A stretch of DNA of 21,510 bases from the NCBI GenBank assembly GCA_027886925.1, contig JAPCJN010000015.1, positions 6,848 through 28,357 of the forward strand, in the 5' to 3' direction. Every line of letters starts with the position of its first letter. Position 1 is the stretch's first letter. Origin of the DNA: Nitrososphaerota archaeon. Its GTDB lineage: Archaea > Thermoproteota > Nitrososphaeria > Nitrososphaerales > UBA183. Under the pieces are notes generated by a model. That model did not search any database. It saw nothing but the letters and a program-made list of their open reading frames with translations, and had not been told where the DNA came from. The translations under genes and the position numbers were made by a program. Of this stretch, positions 6,152 through 13,399 are shown in pieces.

Positions 6152-6649
6152 TCAATCAAAGTTGTTGGCGTTTGCGCTCGGCCGCGCGCTCCTCGTCCTC
6201 CTCCTCGCCGATGCCTCGCTGAACCTCCTCTTTTCGTCTCTCGTGACCGGGACGATCTTCTCGACAGGGCTGGGCTTCCCTTTCTCGTCCAAGGCCACAT
6301 ATGTGAGGTAGCAGGAGCCGGTGTGCGTGGTCTCCCCGGTCAAGAGGTCTTCGGCCTCGATCCTCACCCCGACCTCCATCGACGTGTGCCCTACATAGTT
6401 GACGGCGGCCTTCAGCACGAGGAGGTTCCCGACATAGACCGGGGCGTAAAAATCCATCCGGTCGATAGAGGCGGTGACGACGATCTTCCTGGCGTGGTGG
6501 AAAGCGACTATACCGGCGACCTCGTCCATGTATCTCATGATGGCGCCTCCGAAGACGTTCCCCAGGATGTTCGCGTCGGTCGGCATCATCAGCCTCACGG
6601 TCGTCATCTTAGAGGCGGAGACGGTCTTGCCTGCGCCTTTCGGAGTCAT
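6152..6649 (-). CDS. Hot-dog-fold acyl-CoA thioesterase (YciA/BACH type)
   Basis: The family hydrolyses acyl-CoA to free acid and CoA. The signature NVFGGAIMRYMDEVAGIVAF lies near residues 30-49, matching the N-x-x-GG-x-x-M-x-x-MDE helix of the hot-dog fold; the Asp is the expected catalytic residue. Next come the strands VVTASIDRMDFYAPVYVGNL and GHTSMEVGVRIEAEDLLTG, also typical. The last 30 residues are a basic, Arg-rich tail (RRRTRSARPSANANNFD) not needed for the fold. Length is 165 residues, or 151 if ATG at residue 15 (MTTVRLMMPTDAN) is used, which begins nearer the conserved core. It is divergent from nnrE, 72 bases away. Confidence 0.88.
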   Translation of the reverse strand: MTPKGAGKTVSASKMTTVRLMMPTDANILGNVFGGAIMRYMDEVAGIVAFHHARKIVVTASIDRMDFYAPVYVGNLLVLKAAVNYVGHTSMEVGVRIEAEDLLTGETTHTGSCYLTYVALDEKGKPSPVEKIVPVTRDEKRRFSEASARRRTRSARPSANANNFD

Positions 6650-6721
6650 GCTACTGCGGGCCTCAAGGCGCGGGATAGTTGATAAAGCTGATTCGTCCTC
6701 AGGCGGCGAGAGACGTTCCCC

Positions 6722-7375
6722 GTGGAATACATCACGCCCTCTGGCATGGCAGCCCTGGAAGGGCGGGCTTCGGACTACGGGATGACCGTGGAGAGGTTGA
6801 TGGAAAACGCGGGCAAATCCGTGGCTGAGTTCGTCATCTCAAACTACGGCCATGCAGCGAAGGTATGCGTGGTTTGCGGAGGCGGAAACAACGGTGGTGA
6901 CGGGCTAGCGGCCGCGAGGTATCTCTCCAAAGTCTTCGACACCAGCGTCGTCTTGTTGACCGACCCGGAAAGGATTCGGACTCCAGAGTCCCGGAATAAC
7001 TGGAAGAGGCTAGGAGAAACGAAGGCCAAGAGAGTCGTCGCAGAAGACGAGGAGACTTTGAGGAGGAGCTCTGGCATCATCGGCGAGAGCGACGTGTTAG
7101 TGGTCGCCATCCTCGGGACGGGGATGCATGGAGGAAACGTGAGAGAACCCTTCGCGACCGCGATCGAGATGGTCAACGCATCAGGAGCGGTCAAGGTGGC
7201 CGTCGACCTGCCTTCCGGATTGGACCCGACCAGCGGAGCCGCGGCAGATCCGACGGTGAGGGCGGATGTGACGCTGGCACTCCATCTTCCGAAGACAGGC
7301 CTCAGAGGGAGGGAAGAGTACACCGGCAAGATCGTGGTCGTGCCGATCGGCATCCGAGGAGGCTTGGGCGCTTGA
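6722..7375 (+). CDS. nnrE: NAD(P)H-hydrate epimerase (YjeF N-terminal domain type)
   Basis: The enzyme interconverts the R and S forms of damaged NAD(P)H hydrate so that the dehydratase can repair it. The Rossmann-like core has CVVCGGGNNGGDGLAAARYL near residue 50 and VAVDLPSGLDPTSG near residue 160, both diagnostic, with MENAGKSVAEFV before them. It has 217 residues, the length of the epimerase alone; the fused C-terminal dehydratase (NnrD) is absent here and must be encoded elsewhere if present. The start is GTG 6722. A GTTGATAAAG box near 6678 could be the promoter. Its stop overlaps TTG 7372 of the next gene, so the two are likely coupled. Confidence 0.9.
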   Translation: MEYITPSGMAALEGRASDYGMTVERLMENAGKSVAEFVISNYGHAAKVCVVCGGGNNGGDGLAAARYLSKVFDTSVVLLTDPERIRTPESRNNWKRLGETKAKRVVAEDEETLRRSSGIIGESDVLVVAILGTGMHGGNVREPFATAIEMVNASGAVKVAVDLPSGLDPTSGAAADPTVRADVTLALHLPKTGLRGREEYTGKIVVVPIGIRGGLGA

Positions 7376-7983
7376 GGATGTTCCAGATTCCCGTCGGACC
7401 TATGCAGAACTTCGCCTACCTGCTCAAAGACGAAAGCAGCGGAGAGGCCATGGCGATCGACTCTGGCTGGGAGACCCAACCAATCGTCAAGGTCGCGGTA
7501 GGGGAGGCCATGCGAGTGAAATACGTCTGCGCGACCCACGGCCATTTTGACCACGTGAAGACTCTGGAAGAGCTGGCAATCGCATGTGGCGCCGAGACGG
7601 TATCGCACGAGAACGCGGGACTCGGGACCGCGCAGAAAGTGCGAGATGGCGACACGTTGAAGCTGGGCGGGAGCAGCGTCAAGGTGATCTACACGCCAGG
7701 CCACACCGAGGACAGCGTCTGCTATTATGACGGGAGAGATCTGTTCACAGGCGACACTCTCTTCATCGACGCTTGGGGTCGGACCGACCTCCCCGGAGGG
7801 TCGCCAGCGAAGATGTATTCGAGCCTCCACGACGTGATAATGAAACTGCCGCAGGACACCATGATCTATCCCGGCCACGACTATGGAGTGGTCCCGTTCA
7901 GGACGGTCGGGGAGGAGTCCAAGAAGAACCCTGCGATGCTCGCAAGGACGCTACAAGAATTCCTTCGATTGACCCAGGACTGA
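7372..7983 (+). CDS. Metallo-beta-lactamase-fold hydrolase, ETHE1/glyoxalase II-like
   Basis: All metal ligands are visible, in contrast to the relic at 90-775: THGHFDH, then PGHTEDS, GDTLF and YPGHDYG. The end reads GRTDLPGGSPAKMYSSL and TVGEESKKNPAM, closely patterned on ETHE1 persulfide dioxygenases and related glyoxalase II proteins. The substrate could be glutathione or another thiol persulfide, or a thioester; the sequence does not decide. It has 203 residues. The start is TTG 7372, with GAGGAGG at 7356-7362 placed 9 bases before it; ATG 7378 two codons later is the alternative. The overlap TTGA with nnrE suggests one operon, perhaps for metabolite damage control. Its stop lies 21 bases from that of FEN1 on the other strand. 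Confidence 0.85.
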   Translation: MRMFQIPVGPMQNFAYLLKDESSGEAMAIDSGWETQPIVKVAVGEAMRVKYVCATHGHFDHVKTLEELAIACGAETVSHENAGLGTAQKVRDGDTLKLGGSSVKVIYTPGHTEDSVCYYDGRDLFTGDTLFIDAWGRTDLPGGSPAKMYSSLHDVIMKLPQDTMIYPGHDYGVVPFRTVGEESKKNPAMLARTLQEFLRLTQD

Positions 7984-8004
7984 GCCTGTCTAGCCCAGCC
8001 TGGC

Positions 8005-9030
8005 CTAGCCGAACCATTTCTCAAGTGTCTCGGATTTTGAGCTCTCTAGCCCCACTACCCTCTTGACGGCCGCGTCGACCCTCTCCTTCGAGAAGGAGTG
8101 CTCTTCGACCAGGAAGGATTTCACTGCGTCTGCGTCGAAGTCTCGCCAGACGGGTTTGACGCCGCCGCGAGCTGGAGGGTTGAGGAACAGCCGCCTTATC
8201 GCGTCGTAATCAATCTTGGCGAGCTCCTCGCTGATCGGCTCGATCTTGTCTATCGAGCCGTAGGTCTTGAGGAACTTCATGCCTCTCGCGGGGCCGATTC
8301 CCTTGAACCCGTCAGGGTTGAAGTCCGTCCCCATCAAGATCCCAAAGTCTATGAGTTGCTCCTGGGTCATCTCGAGGGCCTCCAGCGTCTCCCGGAGGTC
8401 GATCGTCTCGGGCTCCACCTCGATGAAGACGTTCTTGCTGGGCAGCCTCCTCCTCCCGGAAATGGTGATGTTGCGGATTAGGAGCGGGGCTCCGAAGAGG
8501 AGCGAGTCGTGGTCTTGGGACCCGACGGCGTCCACCGTCTTCTCGATCGCCATGACGGCGGCCTGCGCCTCGCCCTCTGACGGGGCATCGACCCAGGGGA
8601 TTCCCATCGCGTCGAGTAGCTGTTTGGACTCGACGACCATGTCTTGTCTCAGCGACGTCGAAGCCTCGGCGTACTTCCTCGCGCTCGGCATGTCACCCGC
8701 TTCGACGGCGGCCACGTATTGGCGTCGGGCGTCCTCGCGGTGCTTCCTGCGCCTGTCGATCTCGACCGCTTTGAGCTCGGGTGGCGCGCCGTCGAACACG
8801 TAGACCAGCTTCATGTTGAGCTCCATCAGGTTGATGTTCCGGTAGAAGAGCCCGCTGATGTGGCTAGTGACGCGACCCTTCGAGTCCTTCAGGTGACCTC
8901 CGTCCATGCCCCTGATTATCGCAAGGAATTGGTAGAGAGTGTTGTAGGCGTCTATGGCGACCTTCTTGTTCCCGAGAGACTCGAGAGGGACCTTCCTTCG
9001 GGGGATCACGTCTCCGAGGTCTACGCCCAA
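8005..9030 (-). CDS. fen1: Flap endonuclease 1
   Basis: FEN1 removes 5' flaps during Okazaki-fragment processing and base excision repair. The acidic cluster of the family is seen in order: KVAIDAYNTLYQF, LVYVFDGAPPELK, PSEGEAQAAVMA, GSQDHDSLLFG and LMGTDFNPDGFKGIGPARG, the last also the helix-hairpin DNA contact. The C-terminus, SETLEKWFG, is a PCNA-interacting box with L, W and F in place but Ser instead of the leading Gln. The protein is 341 residues, normal for archaeal FEN1. The start TTG 9030 gives MGVDLGDVIPRRKV and is preceded by GGGGGAC; the frame stays open upstream to 9204 without conserved sequence. It is the last gene of a run from 9819. Confidence 0.95.
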   Translation of the reverse strand: MGVDLGDVIPRRKVPLESLGNKKVAIDAYNTLYQFLAIIRGMDGGHLKDSKGRVTSHISGLFYRNINLMELNMKLVYVFDGAPPELKAVEIDRRRKHREDARRQYVAAVEAGDMPSARKYAEASTSLRQDMVVESKQLLDAMGIPWVDAPSEGEAQAAVMAIEKTVDAVGSQDHDSLLFGAPLLIRNITISGRRRLPSKNVFIEVEPETIDLRETLEALEMTQEQLIDFGILMGTDFNPDGFKGIGPARGMKFLKTYGSIDKIEPISEELAKIDYDAIRRLFLNPPARGGVKPVWRDFDADAVKSFLVEEHSFSKERVDAAVKRVVGLESSKSETLEKWFG

Positions 9031-9103
9031 GGCATGTCCCCCGAATCGCGCGCTCTCACGGCTGTCGTCCTGATAAGGGGCGCCGGCGGCTAAAAACCTA
9101 ATC

Positions 9104-9340
9104 TTATTCGCGGTAGGCGACCGCCGAAGGGGCAGCTTCCATGAATTCGATCCTGCGTTTCTCCTTCGCGACCCATCGGACGGATATCTGTCCGAGGATC
9201 TCAAGGTCGAGAAGGGCCTTGTTGAGCTCGTTTATCGAGTAGTTCCCGGTCTTGTTGAGGAGGGCGAGGAGATCCTCATCGGTGGAGTGCTTCTTGTCCT
9301 TGATGATTTCAAGGACTGCGAACTTCAGAGGGGGCCTCAT
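9104..9340 (-). CDS. Small winged-helix-like protein between aEF1-beta and FEN1
   Basis: The 78-residue protein looks like a winged helix: KFAVLEIIKDKKHSTDEDLL, then NKTGNYSINELNKALLDLEI as the turn and recognition helix, then the strand pair GQISVRWVAKEKRRIEFM. It is basic and has no other domain. Such small proteins near aEF1-beta are common in Archaea, but I cannot name a function. It starts 8 bases after the aEF1-beta stop and ends 73 bases before fen1, which suggests shared transcription. It could regulate its own operon or be a small accessory factor. Confidence 0.75.
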   Translation of the reverse strand: MRPPLKFAVLEIIKDKKHSTDEDLLALLNKTGNYSINELNKALLDLEILGQISVRWVAKEKRRIEFMEAAPSAVAYRE

Positions 9341-9348
9341 TCTTCAGA

Positions 9349-9636
9349 TCACACTTTGAGGCGGCTAGACATCCGGCTGACGCCCATCAGATCCGACTGG
9401 GTGACGAGCGGGGCCTTTGCGACCGCTTGCTCGACCTTGTCTACCATGCCCTCTTCTTCGGGTGCGATGACGTCGACTATCAGGGCGTAGAGGCCGAACG
9501 CGATGGGGTCTTCCTTGCTCCCCTTTAGTGTCATTTCGCTTCCCAGGGCGCTCTTCACGGATTCTAGAAGCTTGTCCGCCGGGATCTCCGGGCCTGACGG
9601 CATGACTTTCATCCTGATGAGGTAGGAGTCGCCCAT
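9349..9636 (-). CDS. ef1b: Archaeal elongation factor 1-beta
   Basis: aEF1-beta is the guanine nucleotide exchange factor of EF-1alpha. The 95-residue size is that of the archaeal one-domain form. Conserved features are LIRMKVMPSGPE at the N-terminus, EDPIAFGLYALIVDVIAPEE in the middle and the EGMVDKVEQAVAKAPLVTQS helix near the end, which contacts EF-1alpha in the family. The start ATG (9634-9636) directly follows the TAA of the zinc-ribbon gene, with no intergenic base, indicating translational coupling. The pairing of this gene with the COG2888 zinc ribbon is a conserved archaeal arrangement. Confidence 0.94.
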   Translation of the reverse strand: MGDSYLIRMKVMPSGPEIPADKLLESVKSALGSEMTLKGSKEDPIAFGLYALIVDVIAPEEEGMVDKVEQAVAKAPLVTQSDLMGVSRMSSRLKV

Positions 9637-9819
9637 TTATGGCCCCTCGAAACCGCAGTCCATGCACTTGTACCTTCTGGAGAACTTCCTGCATTTTTCA
9701 CAGCGCCACACCATTACGCGCTGGCACGTTGGGCAGTGGAACCTTGCTGCCCTCTCGCCTGGCATTATCGGCCTGTTGCAGGAAGTGCAAACTGGGAGCG
9801 AAATCGTCTTCTGCGACAA
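9637..9819 (-). CDS. Zinc-ribbon RNA-binding protein (COG2888 type)
   Basis: This 60-residue protein carries four CxxC pairs (CTSC, CPTC, CEKC, CMDC), giving two small zinc-binding ribbons, with basic residues between them. The family is described as zinc-ribbon proteins involved in translation and often precedes aEF1-beta in Archaea, as it does here. Start TTG 9819 yields MSQKTISLPVCTSC. A minus-strand GTATAT box at about 9850-9856 stands some 35 bases upstream and probably drives the run zinc ribbon, aEF1-beta, small winged-helix protein, FEN1. Confidence 0.9.
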   Translation of the reverse strand: MSQKTISLPVCTSCNRPIMPGERAARFHCPTCQRVMVWRCEKCRKFSRRYKCMDCGFEGP

Positions 9820-9849
9820 TTGATTGGGGACGGGCCTCAGAAACTAGGA

Positions 9850-9856
9850 GATATAC
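9850..9856 (-). promoter_or_regulatory. TATA box of the zinc-ribbon/aEF1-beta/FEN1 run
   Basis: GGTATATCTCC on the minus strand is centred about 34 bases before TTG 9819, leaving a leader of about 8-10 bases. Confidence 0.5.
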
Positions 9857-9869
9857 CTTGCTAAGCAAG
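9857..9869 (-). terminator. Small hairpin after the geranylgeranyl-reductase-like gene
   Basis: CTTGC-TAA-GCAAG lies between the reductase stop (9885) and the next promoter. It has no following T-run, so a role in ending transcription is weakly supported. Confidence 0.25.
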
Positions 9870-9884
9870 CAGAGGGACGAGCCG

Positions 9885-11111
9885 TCATTCGGAGGCCGAA
9901 GACGCGCGGACCAGCGAGGAAAGGGCTTGTTTCGCCTCGGATGACACGAGGACACCCGCCAGCTGGAGGAGCCCTTGAACCCCCAGGGCCGAGAGGGCCG
10001 CGCTCGCGTGGAAGTCGAAGGAGCCCGAAGCGAGCTTCGAGGCGACCTTAGGCCTCTCGAGGGTTGCGACGAGTTTTTCCAGGTCCCGGTTGGAGAGGTT
10101 CTCGAAGACTCGCCTGAGTCTCAACATCAACCTGTATTCCTTGCCGTAGCGCCCTGACCAATCGGGCTGGTATTGCATCACAAGGGAGGAGTCCTTGAGC
10201 ATGATAGAGTCGGAGAGCCATCGGGCTGCGATGGTCCCGGCGGCCACTGAACTCGGTATGCCGCCCGCAGTAGTCGGCTTGACCTGTCCCGCCGATTCGC
10301 CTACGTAGATGGTCCTGCCCGAAACGAACTCCTCGATAGGGCCGCCTACGTAGATCGTGCAGGCGACCTTCTTGACGATCTTCGACTTCCTCCCTTCCAG
10401 GAATGCCTCGAGCGCCTTGACGCTGTTTATGCCGTATCCTGCTGCCCCGACTTTCGCGATACCAGGCCCTCGGGGGATCACCCAAGCGAAGAACCCAGGA
10501 TACTTCTCCTGGTCGGTATGGACCTCCACCTCTCCCTCTGCGAACCAGTCTCCTTCGACCTCGTACTTGGCGGCGGGGACCAGCCCGCGCCTGTTGAACT
10601 TCATAACGCCGTTCGGGCCGGTAGCGTCTACGTAGTAGGAGCAGGTGTAGGTCTCGCCGGAGCCGACCTTTACCTTGACCTTGTCCTTGCCCTCCTCAAT
10701 TCCCGTGACGCGAGTCCCGGTGACCACCGTCGCGCCCCAGGCCTCCGCGTTCCCCGCCACTTGCTTGTCGAAGGCGCTCCGGTCGAGGACGAAGACCTCG
10801 AGCCTCGAGGCGTCGAGGGAGGCCTTCTTCCCCGAAGGCGTGAAGACCGTCCCCTTCCTGACGTGGCTCTGGATGCAGGATCGCTCAGGAGTTATGTACC
10901 TCCTCAGTTCGCTGAGGCTCACCAGTCCGTCGCACTTCTCTGGCTCCCCGATTTCTTTGTCGTCCTCCAGCACGATGACTCTGAGACCCCGTTTTGACGC
11001 CTCTGCCGCGAACGTGAGGCCGGCGACGCTACCGCCGCCCACGACCACGTCAAAGTCTCCCGGAGGAGCTGGGCGAGATGCCGCGCCTTTTCCGGCTTGG
11101 ATAGTCGTCAT
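9885..11111 (-). CDS. Geranylgeranyl-reductase-family FAD-dependent oxidoreductase
   Basis: The enzyme family reduces isoprenoid double bonds in archaeal membrane lipids or quinones. The FAD-binding Rossmann motif is DFDVVVGGGSVAGLTFAAE near residue 20, ending in an acidic residue at LEDDKE, and is followed by PEKCDGLVS, the place of the family's P-x-x-KCGEG element. The second FAD contact is VGESAGQVKPTTAGGIPSSV near residue 275, also typical. The protein has 408 residues. ATG 11111 is about 25 bases from the minus-strand TATA-like GCGTTAAGG (11131-11139), so the mRNA may be leaderless. The frame continues upstream into pth2/truD sequence, but that part is not protein-like. Other flavin monooxygenase-like enzymes share the fold; substrate unknown. 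Confidence 0.87.
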   Translation of the reverse strand: MTTIQAGKGAASRPAPPGDFDVVVGGGSVAGLTFAAEASKRGLRVIVLEDDKEIGEPEKCDGLVSLSELRRYITPERSCIQSHVRKGTVFTPSGKKASLDASRLEVFVLDRSAFDKQVAGNAEAWGATVVTGTRVTGIEEGKDKVKVKVGSGETYTCSYYVDATGPNGVMKFNRRGLVPAAKYEVEGDWFAEGEVEVHTDQEKYPGFFAWVIPRGPGIAKVGAAGYGINSVKALEAFLEGRKSKIVKKVACTIYVGGPIEEFVSGRTIYVGESAGQVKPTTAGGIPSSVAAGTIAARWLSDSIMLKDSSLVMQYQPDWSGRYGKEYRLMLRLRRVFENLSNRDLEKLVATLERPKVASKLASGSFDFHASAALSALGVQGLLQLAGVLVSSEAKQALSSLVRASSASE

Positions 11112-11132
11112 TCGGGTCTGTGGCGGGGGAAG

Positions 11133-11154
11133 CCTTAACGCGTCGCGTAATAAC
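11133..11154. promoter_or_regulatory. Back-to-back TATA boxes for the reductase (-) and pth2-truD (+)
   Basis: CCTTAA (11133-11138) read on the minus strand as TTAAGG serves the reductase ATG at 11111, and GTAATAAC (11147-11154) serves pth2 ATG at 11181. Each gives a leader of only a few bases. Confidence 0.4.
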
Positions 11155-11180
11155 CCTTCGAAAAGGAAAACCTGACCGAG

Positions 11181-11540
11181 ATGGGCGAAATCAAGCAGGT
11201 GATTGTGGTTAGGACCGACCTGAAGATGGGGAAGGGAAAGCTCGCGGCGCAAGTGGCGCACGCGGCTGTCGACGCCGCCGAGACGAGCATGCGGAAGCGC
11301 CCCGAGTGGCACGAGGCTTGGAGGGAGCAAGGGCAGGCCAAGGTGGTGGTCAGGACTGAGGGCGGGGAGCCGGCGTTGCAGGAGCTGCAGAGGAAGGCGA
11401 GGAGCCTGGGCCTGCCCGTCGCGCTCATCCAGGACAAGGGATTGACACAGCTCGAGCCCGGCACTACGACGTGCCTGGGCATAGGGCCGGGGCCTTCCGA
11501 CCTGATCGACAAGCTGACTGGCGACCTCAAGCTGCTGTAG
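11181..11540 (+). CDS. pth2: Peptidyl-tRNA hydrolase, PTH2 type
   Basis: PTH2 recycles peptidyl-tRNAs dropped during translation. The 119 residues match the archaeal/eukaryotic family: KQVIVVRTDLKMGKGKLAAQ with the conserved Lys, VAHAAVDAAE, then QGQAKVVVRTEGGEPALQEL, LPVALIQDKGLTQLEPGTTT and GIGPGPSDLIDKLTGDLKLL at the end. The family's conserved QDAGxT element reads QDKGLT. It starts with ATG 11181 and its TAG is followed at once by the ATG of truD, so the pair is probably one operon of tRNA-related functions. Confidence 0.96.
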   Translation: MGEIKQVIVVRTDLKMGKGKLAAQVAHAAVDAAETSMRKRPEWHEAWREQGQAKVVVRTEGGEPALQELQRKARSLGLPVALIQDKGLTQLEPGTTTCLGIGPGPSDLIDKLTGDLKLL

Positions 11541-12821
11541 ATGACGCCCCGAGTTAACCCTCCGGAGGTCGACGTCGACTCGGGGCTCCTGGCTTACTCC
11601 ACGGTAGGAGGAAGGCACAGGGCTCGCCTCAGGACTACGTATGGGGACTTCCAGGTAGAGGAGCTCCTCGAGATCAAGGAACTCCGGCGGACGAAAGAGA
11701 ACGGCCTCGTCCCAGTCTACAGGGTGACGAAGACAGGGGTCGACACGCCGCACGTGGCACGGGAGATTTCCGACATCATCAAGAGCGAGGTGAATTTCGC
11801 CGGGCTCAAAGACAGCAACGCCGTAGTGGTCCAGCACATGAGCGCGAGGAGCACGAGGGCCTTGTCTCCCGCAGAGCTGAAGGGGAAGAGGTTCGAGGCG
11901 AAACTCATGGGCTTCTCGAAGCCCATCACGAGGTCGATGCTGATCGGGAACGGGTTCAAGATATTCGTAGAGACGGCCGAGGATTTAGGGAGCGACATAG
12001 AGAGCGGCTTCGACGCATGCACGGGGAGGCGCGTCGCGAACTTCTTCGGATATCAGAGATTCGGCCTAAGGAGTAGGGTCAACCGTCGGGCTGGCAAGGC
12101 GATCGTCGAGAAAGACTTCGAAAGTGCGGTCGGGCTGATTCTCACAGAACCCAGGGAAGGAGAGGACGAGGAGGTGAAGGAGGCGAGGAGGCTCTTCAAA
12201 GAAGAAAGATATGCGGATGCCCTGCCCTTTCTCTCTTCAGGACAGGACATCGAGAGAGGCATGGCATCCCACCTCTCAGCGAAACCAGGCGACCACCTGG
12301 GGGCGCTCCGCCGGATTCCGATCCCCATAAGGAGGCTGCTGGTGAACTCCTACCAGGGATATCTCTTCAACCTCACGGTCAGCCGCGCACTGGAGGAGGG
12401 CCTGGACTTTTCGGCCGCGATGTCTGGCGATAATTGGGCGTCCGTGACGGAAAGCGGACTGCTCGTAGGGAGAGTCCACGGCGCGAGGGAGGATGTCCCC
12501 TCGAACCCCCCCGAACTCGCGGTCCCGCTGGTCCAGATTGTCGGCTACGCCTACAGAAACTACGGCTCCAGGTTTGACAGACTGCTGGCCGAGGTGCTCG
12601 AAGAAGAGCAGGTCTCGCCCGCCCGGTTTTACATCAAGGAGGCTGACGAGATGAGCAACGAAGGAGGCTTCAGGCACGCTCCGCTTCTCTGCCGCGACCT
12701 CTCCTTCAGAAGGGATCCTCGAGGATTTCTGCTCGAGTTCTCGCTCGGCAAGGGCGAATATGCCACCGTGGTCCTCAGGGAGATATTGAAGCCGGAACAG
12801 CCGCAGCTGGAAGGGTTCTAG
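11541..12821 (+). CDS. truD: tRNA pseudouridine synthase TruD/Pus7 family
   Basis: The enzyme makes pseudouridine, in tRNA position 13 in known members. The catalytic Asp is in the motif VNFAGLKDSNAVVVQH (about residues 90-105), the place of the family's GxKDxxA. NFFGYQRFGLRSRVN near residue 170 is the second conserved block, and LLVNSYQGYLFNLTVSRAL near residue 265 the third. The 426 residues equal the archaeal form, which carries an insertion between the catalytic halves. ATG 11541 follows the pth2 stop with no gap. The gene ends just before a perfect 8-bp hairpin at 12823-12842. Confidence 0.95.
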   Translation: MTPRVNPPEVDVDSGLLAYSTVGGRHRARLRTTYGDFQVEELLEIKELRRTKENGLVPVYRVTKTGVDTPHVAREISDIIKSEVNFAGLKDSNAVVVQHMSARSTRALSPAELKGKRFEAKLMGFSKPITRSMLIGNGFKIFVETAEDLGSDIESGFDACTGRRVANFFGYQRFGLRSRVNRRAGKAIVEKDFESAVGLILTEPREGEDEEVKEARRLFKEERYADALPFLSSGQDIERGMASHLSAKPGDHLGALRRIPIPIRRLLVNSYQGYLFNLTVSRALEEGLDFSAAMSGDNWASVTESGLLVGRVHGAREDVPSNPPELAVPLVQIVGYAYRNYGSRFDRLLAEVLEEEQVSPARFYIKEADEMSNEGGFRHAPLLCRDLSFRRDPRGFLLEFSLGKGEYATVVLREILKPEQPQLEGF

Positions 12822-12822
12822 A

Positions 12823-12842
12823 CGAGCCTGAAGGCAGGCTCG
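12823..12842 (+). terminator. Hairpin after truD
   Basis: CGAGCCTG-AAGG-CAGGCTCG is a perfect 8-bp stem with a 4-base loop, beginning two bases after the truD stop and facing the eL15 gene. There is no T-run right after it, so it may end transcription or stabilise the mRNA 3' end. Confidence 0.45.
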
Positions 12843-12901
12843 AGAGAGATTGTACGTAAGTAGGGAGAGCCAGGCGGGCGGGCTGGCGATGGTCGCTTTT
12901 C

Positions 12902-13366
12902 TTAGGAAGCGATGCCCATTCTGCGGCGGTAATCGTAGTCTTTCTTGATCGCGGGGTGCATCGGGTCGATGAGGACCATCTCATACCACCTGTGCTTGCC
13001 ATCGACCCAGAGGAGGTACGACCCGAGGAGCTTGAGGTTCTCGTGCTTTTCCCGGACTCGCCTCTCCGCGACCTTTTGGACTGACTCGTCCGACTTCATC
13101 CTGAGAACGCCGAGGTGTTTCGGCCTGCGACCCGAGGTGGGGCGCTGTCTCCTCATTCCTCCGGCTCCGACCCTAATCCTGACAACGACGACTCCTTCCT
13201 TTGCTTTGTAGCCCAGCATCCGGGCTCTGTCCAATCGAGAGGGACGCTCAAGGCGCTCCATGGTCGGGCCCTTCCTGAGCTGGATGGCGCGGGTGAGGAT
13301 GTCGCCTGACTTTTCGTGGAACACCTTCTGCCAGGTGTTCCCTATCTCCCTGTACAAAGCGAACAA
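12902..13366 (-). CDS. rpl15e: Ribosomal protein eL15
   Basis: eL15 is a large-subunit protein found only in Archaea and eukaryotes. The conserved core is clear: RLERPSRLDRARMLGYKAKE, VVRIRVGAGGMRRQRPTSGR, GRRPKHLGV, then LLGSYLLWVDGKHRWYEMVL and DPMHPAIKKD. It has up to 154 residues. Start choice is open: TTG 13366 gives MFALYREIGNTWQK, while TTG 13357 gives MYREIGNTWQK, which agrees better with the MYR/MYK beginning of known eL15. A minus-strand GATTTATC box (13388-13395) lies about 25-35 bases before either. The gene therefore has its own promoter although it follows three same-strand genes. Confidence 0.96.
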   Translation of the reverse strand: MFALYREIGNTWQKVFHEKSGDILTRAIQLRKGPTMERLERPSRLDRARMLGYKAKEGVVVVRIRVGAGGMRRQRPTSGRRPKHLGVLRMKSDESVQKVAERRVREKHENLKLLGSYLLWVDGKHRWYEMVLIDPMHPAIKKDYDYRRRMGIAS

Positions 13367-13387
13367 CGGCCCGGTCTGAAAGTGGAA

Positions 13388-13395
13388 GATAAATC
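13388..13395 (-). promoter_or_regulatory. TATA box of rpl15e
   Basis: GATTTATC on the minus strand lies about 25 bases before TTG 13366 and 34 before TTG 13357, just past the stop of the upstream dehydrogenase gene. Confidence 0.5.
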
Positions 13396-13399
13396 TTCG

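Noticed and set aside
6844..7878. 344-codon minus-strand frame across nnrE and the ETHE1-like gene
   Set aside because: It is antisense to two genes with diagnostic motifs, and its sequence is low in structure.
11112..11837. Upstream extension of the reductase frame (minus)
   Set aside because: It lies antisense to pth2 and truD, and conserved FAD-binding sequence begins right after ATG 11111.
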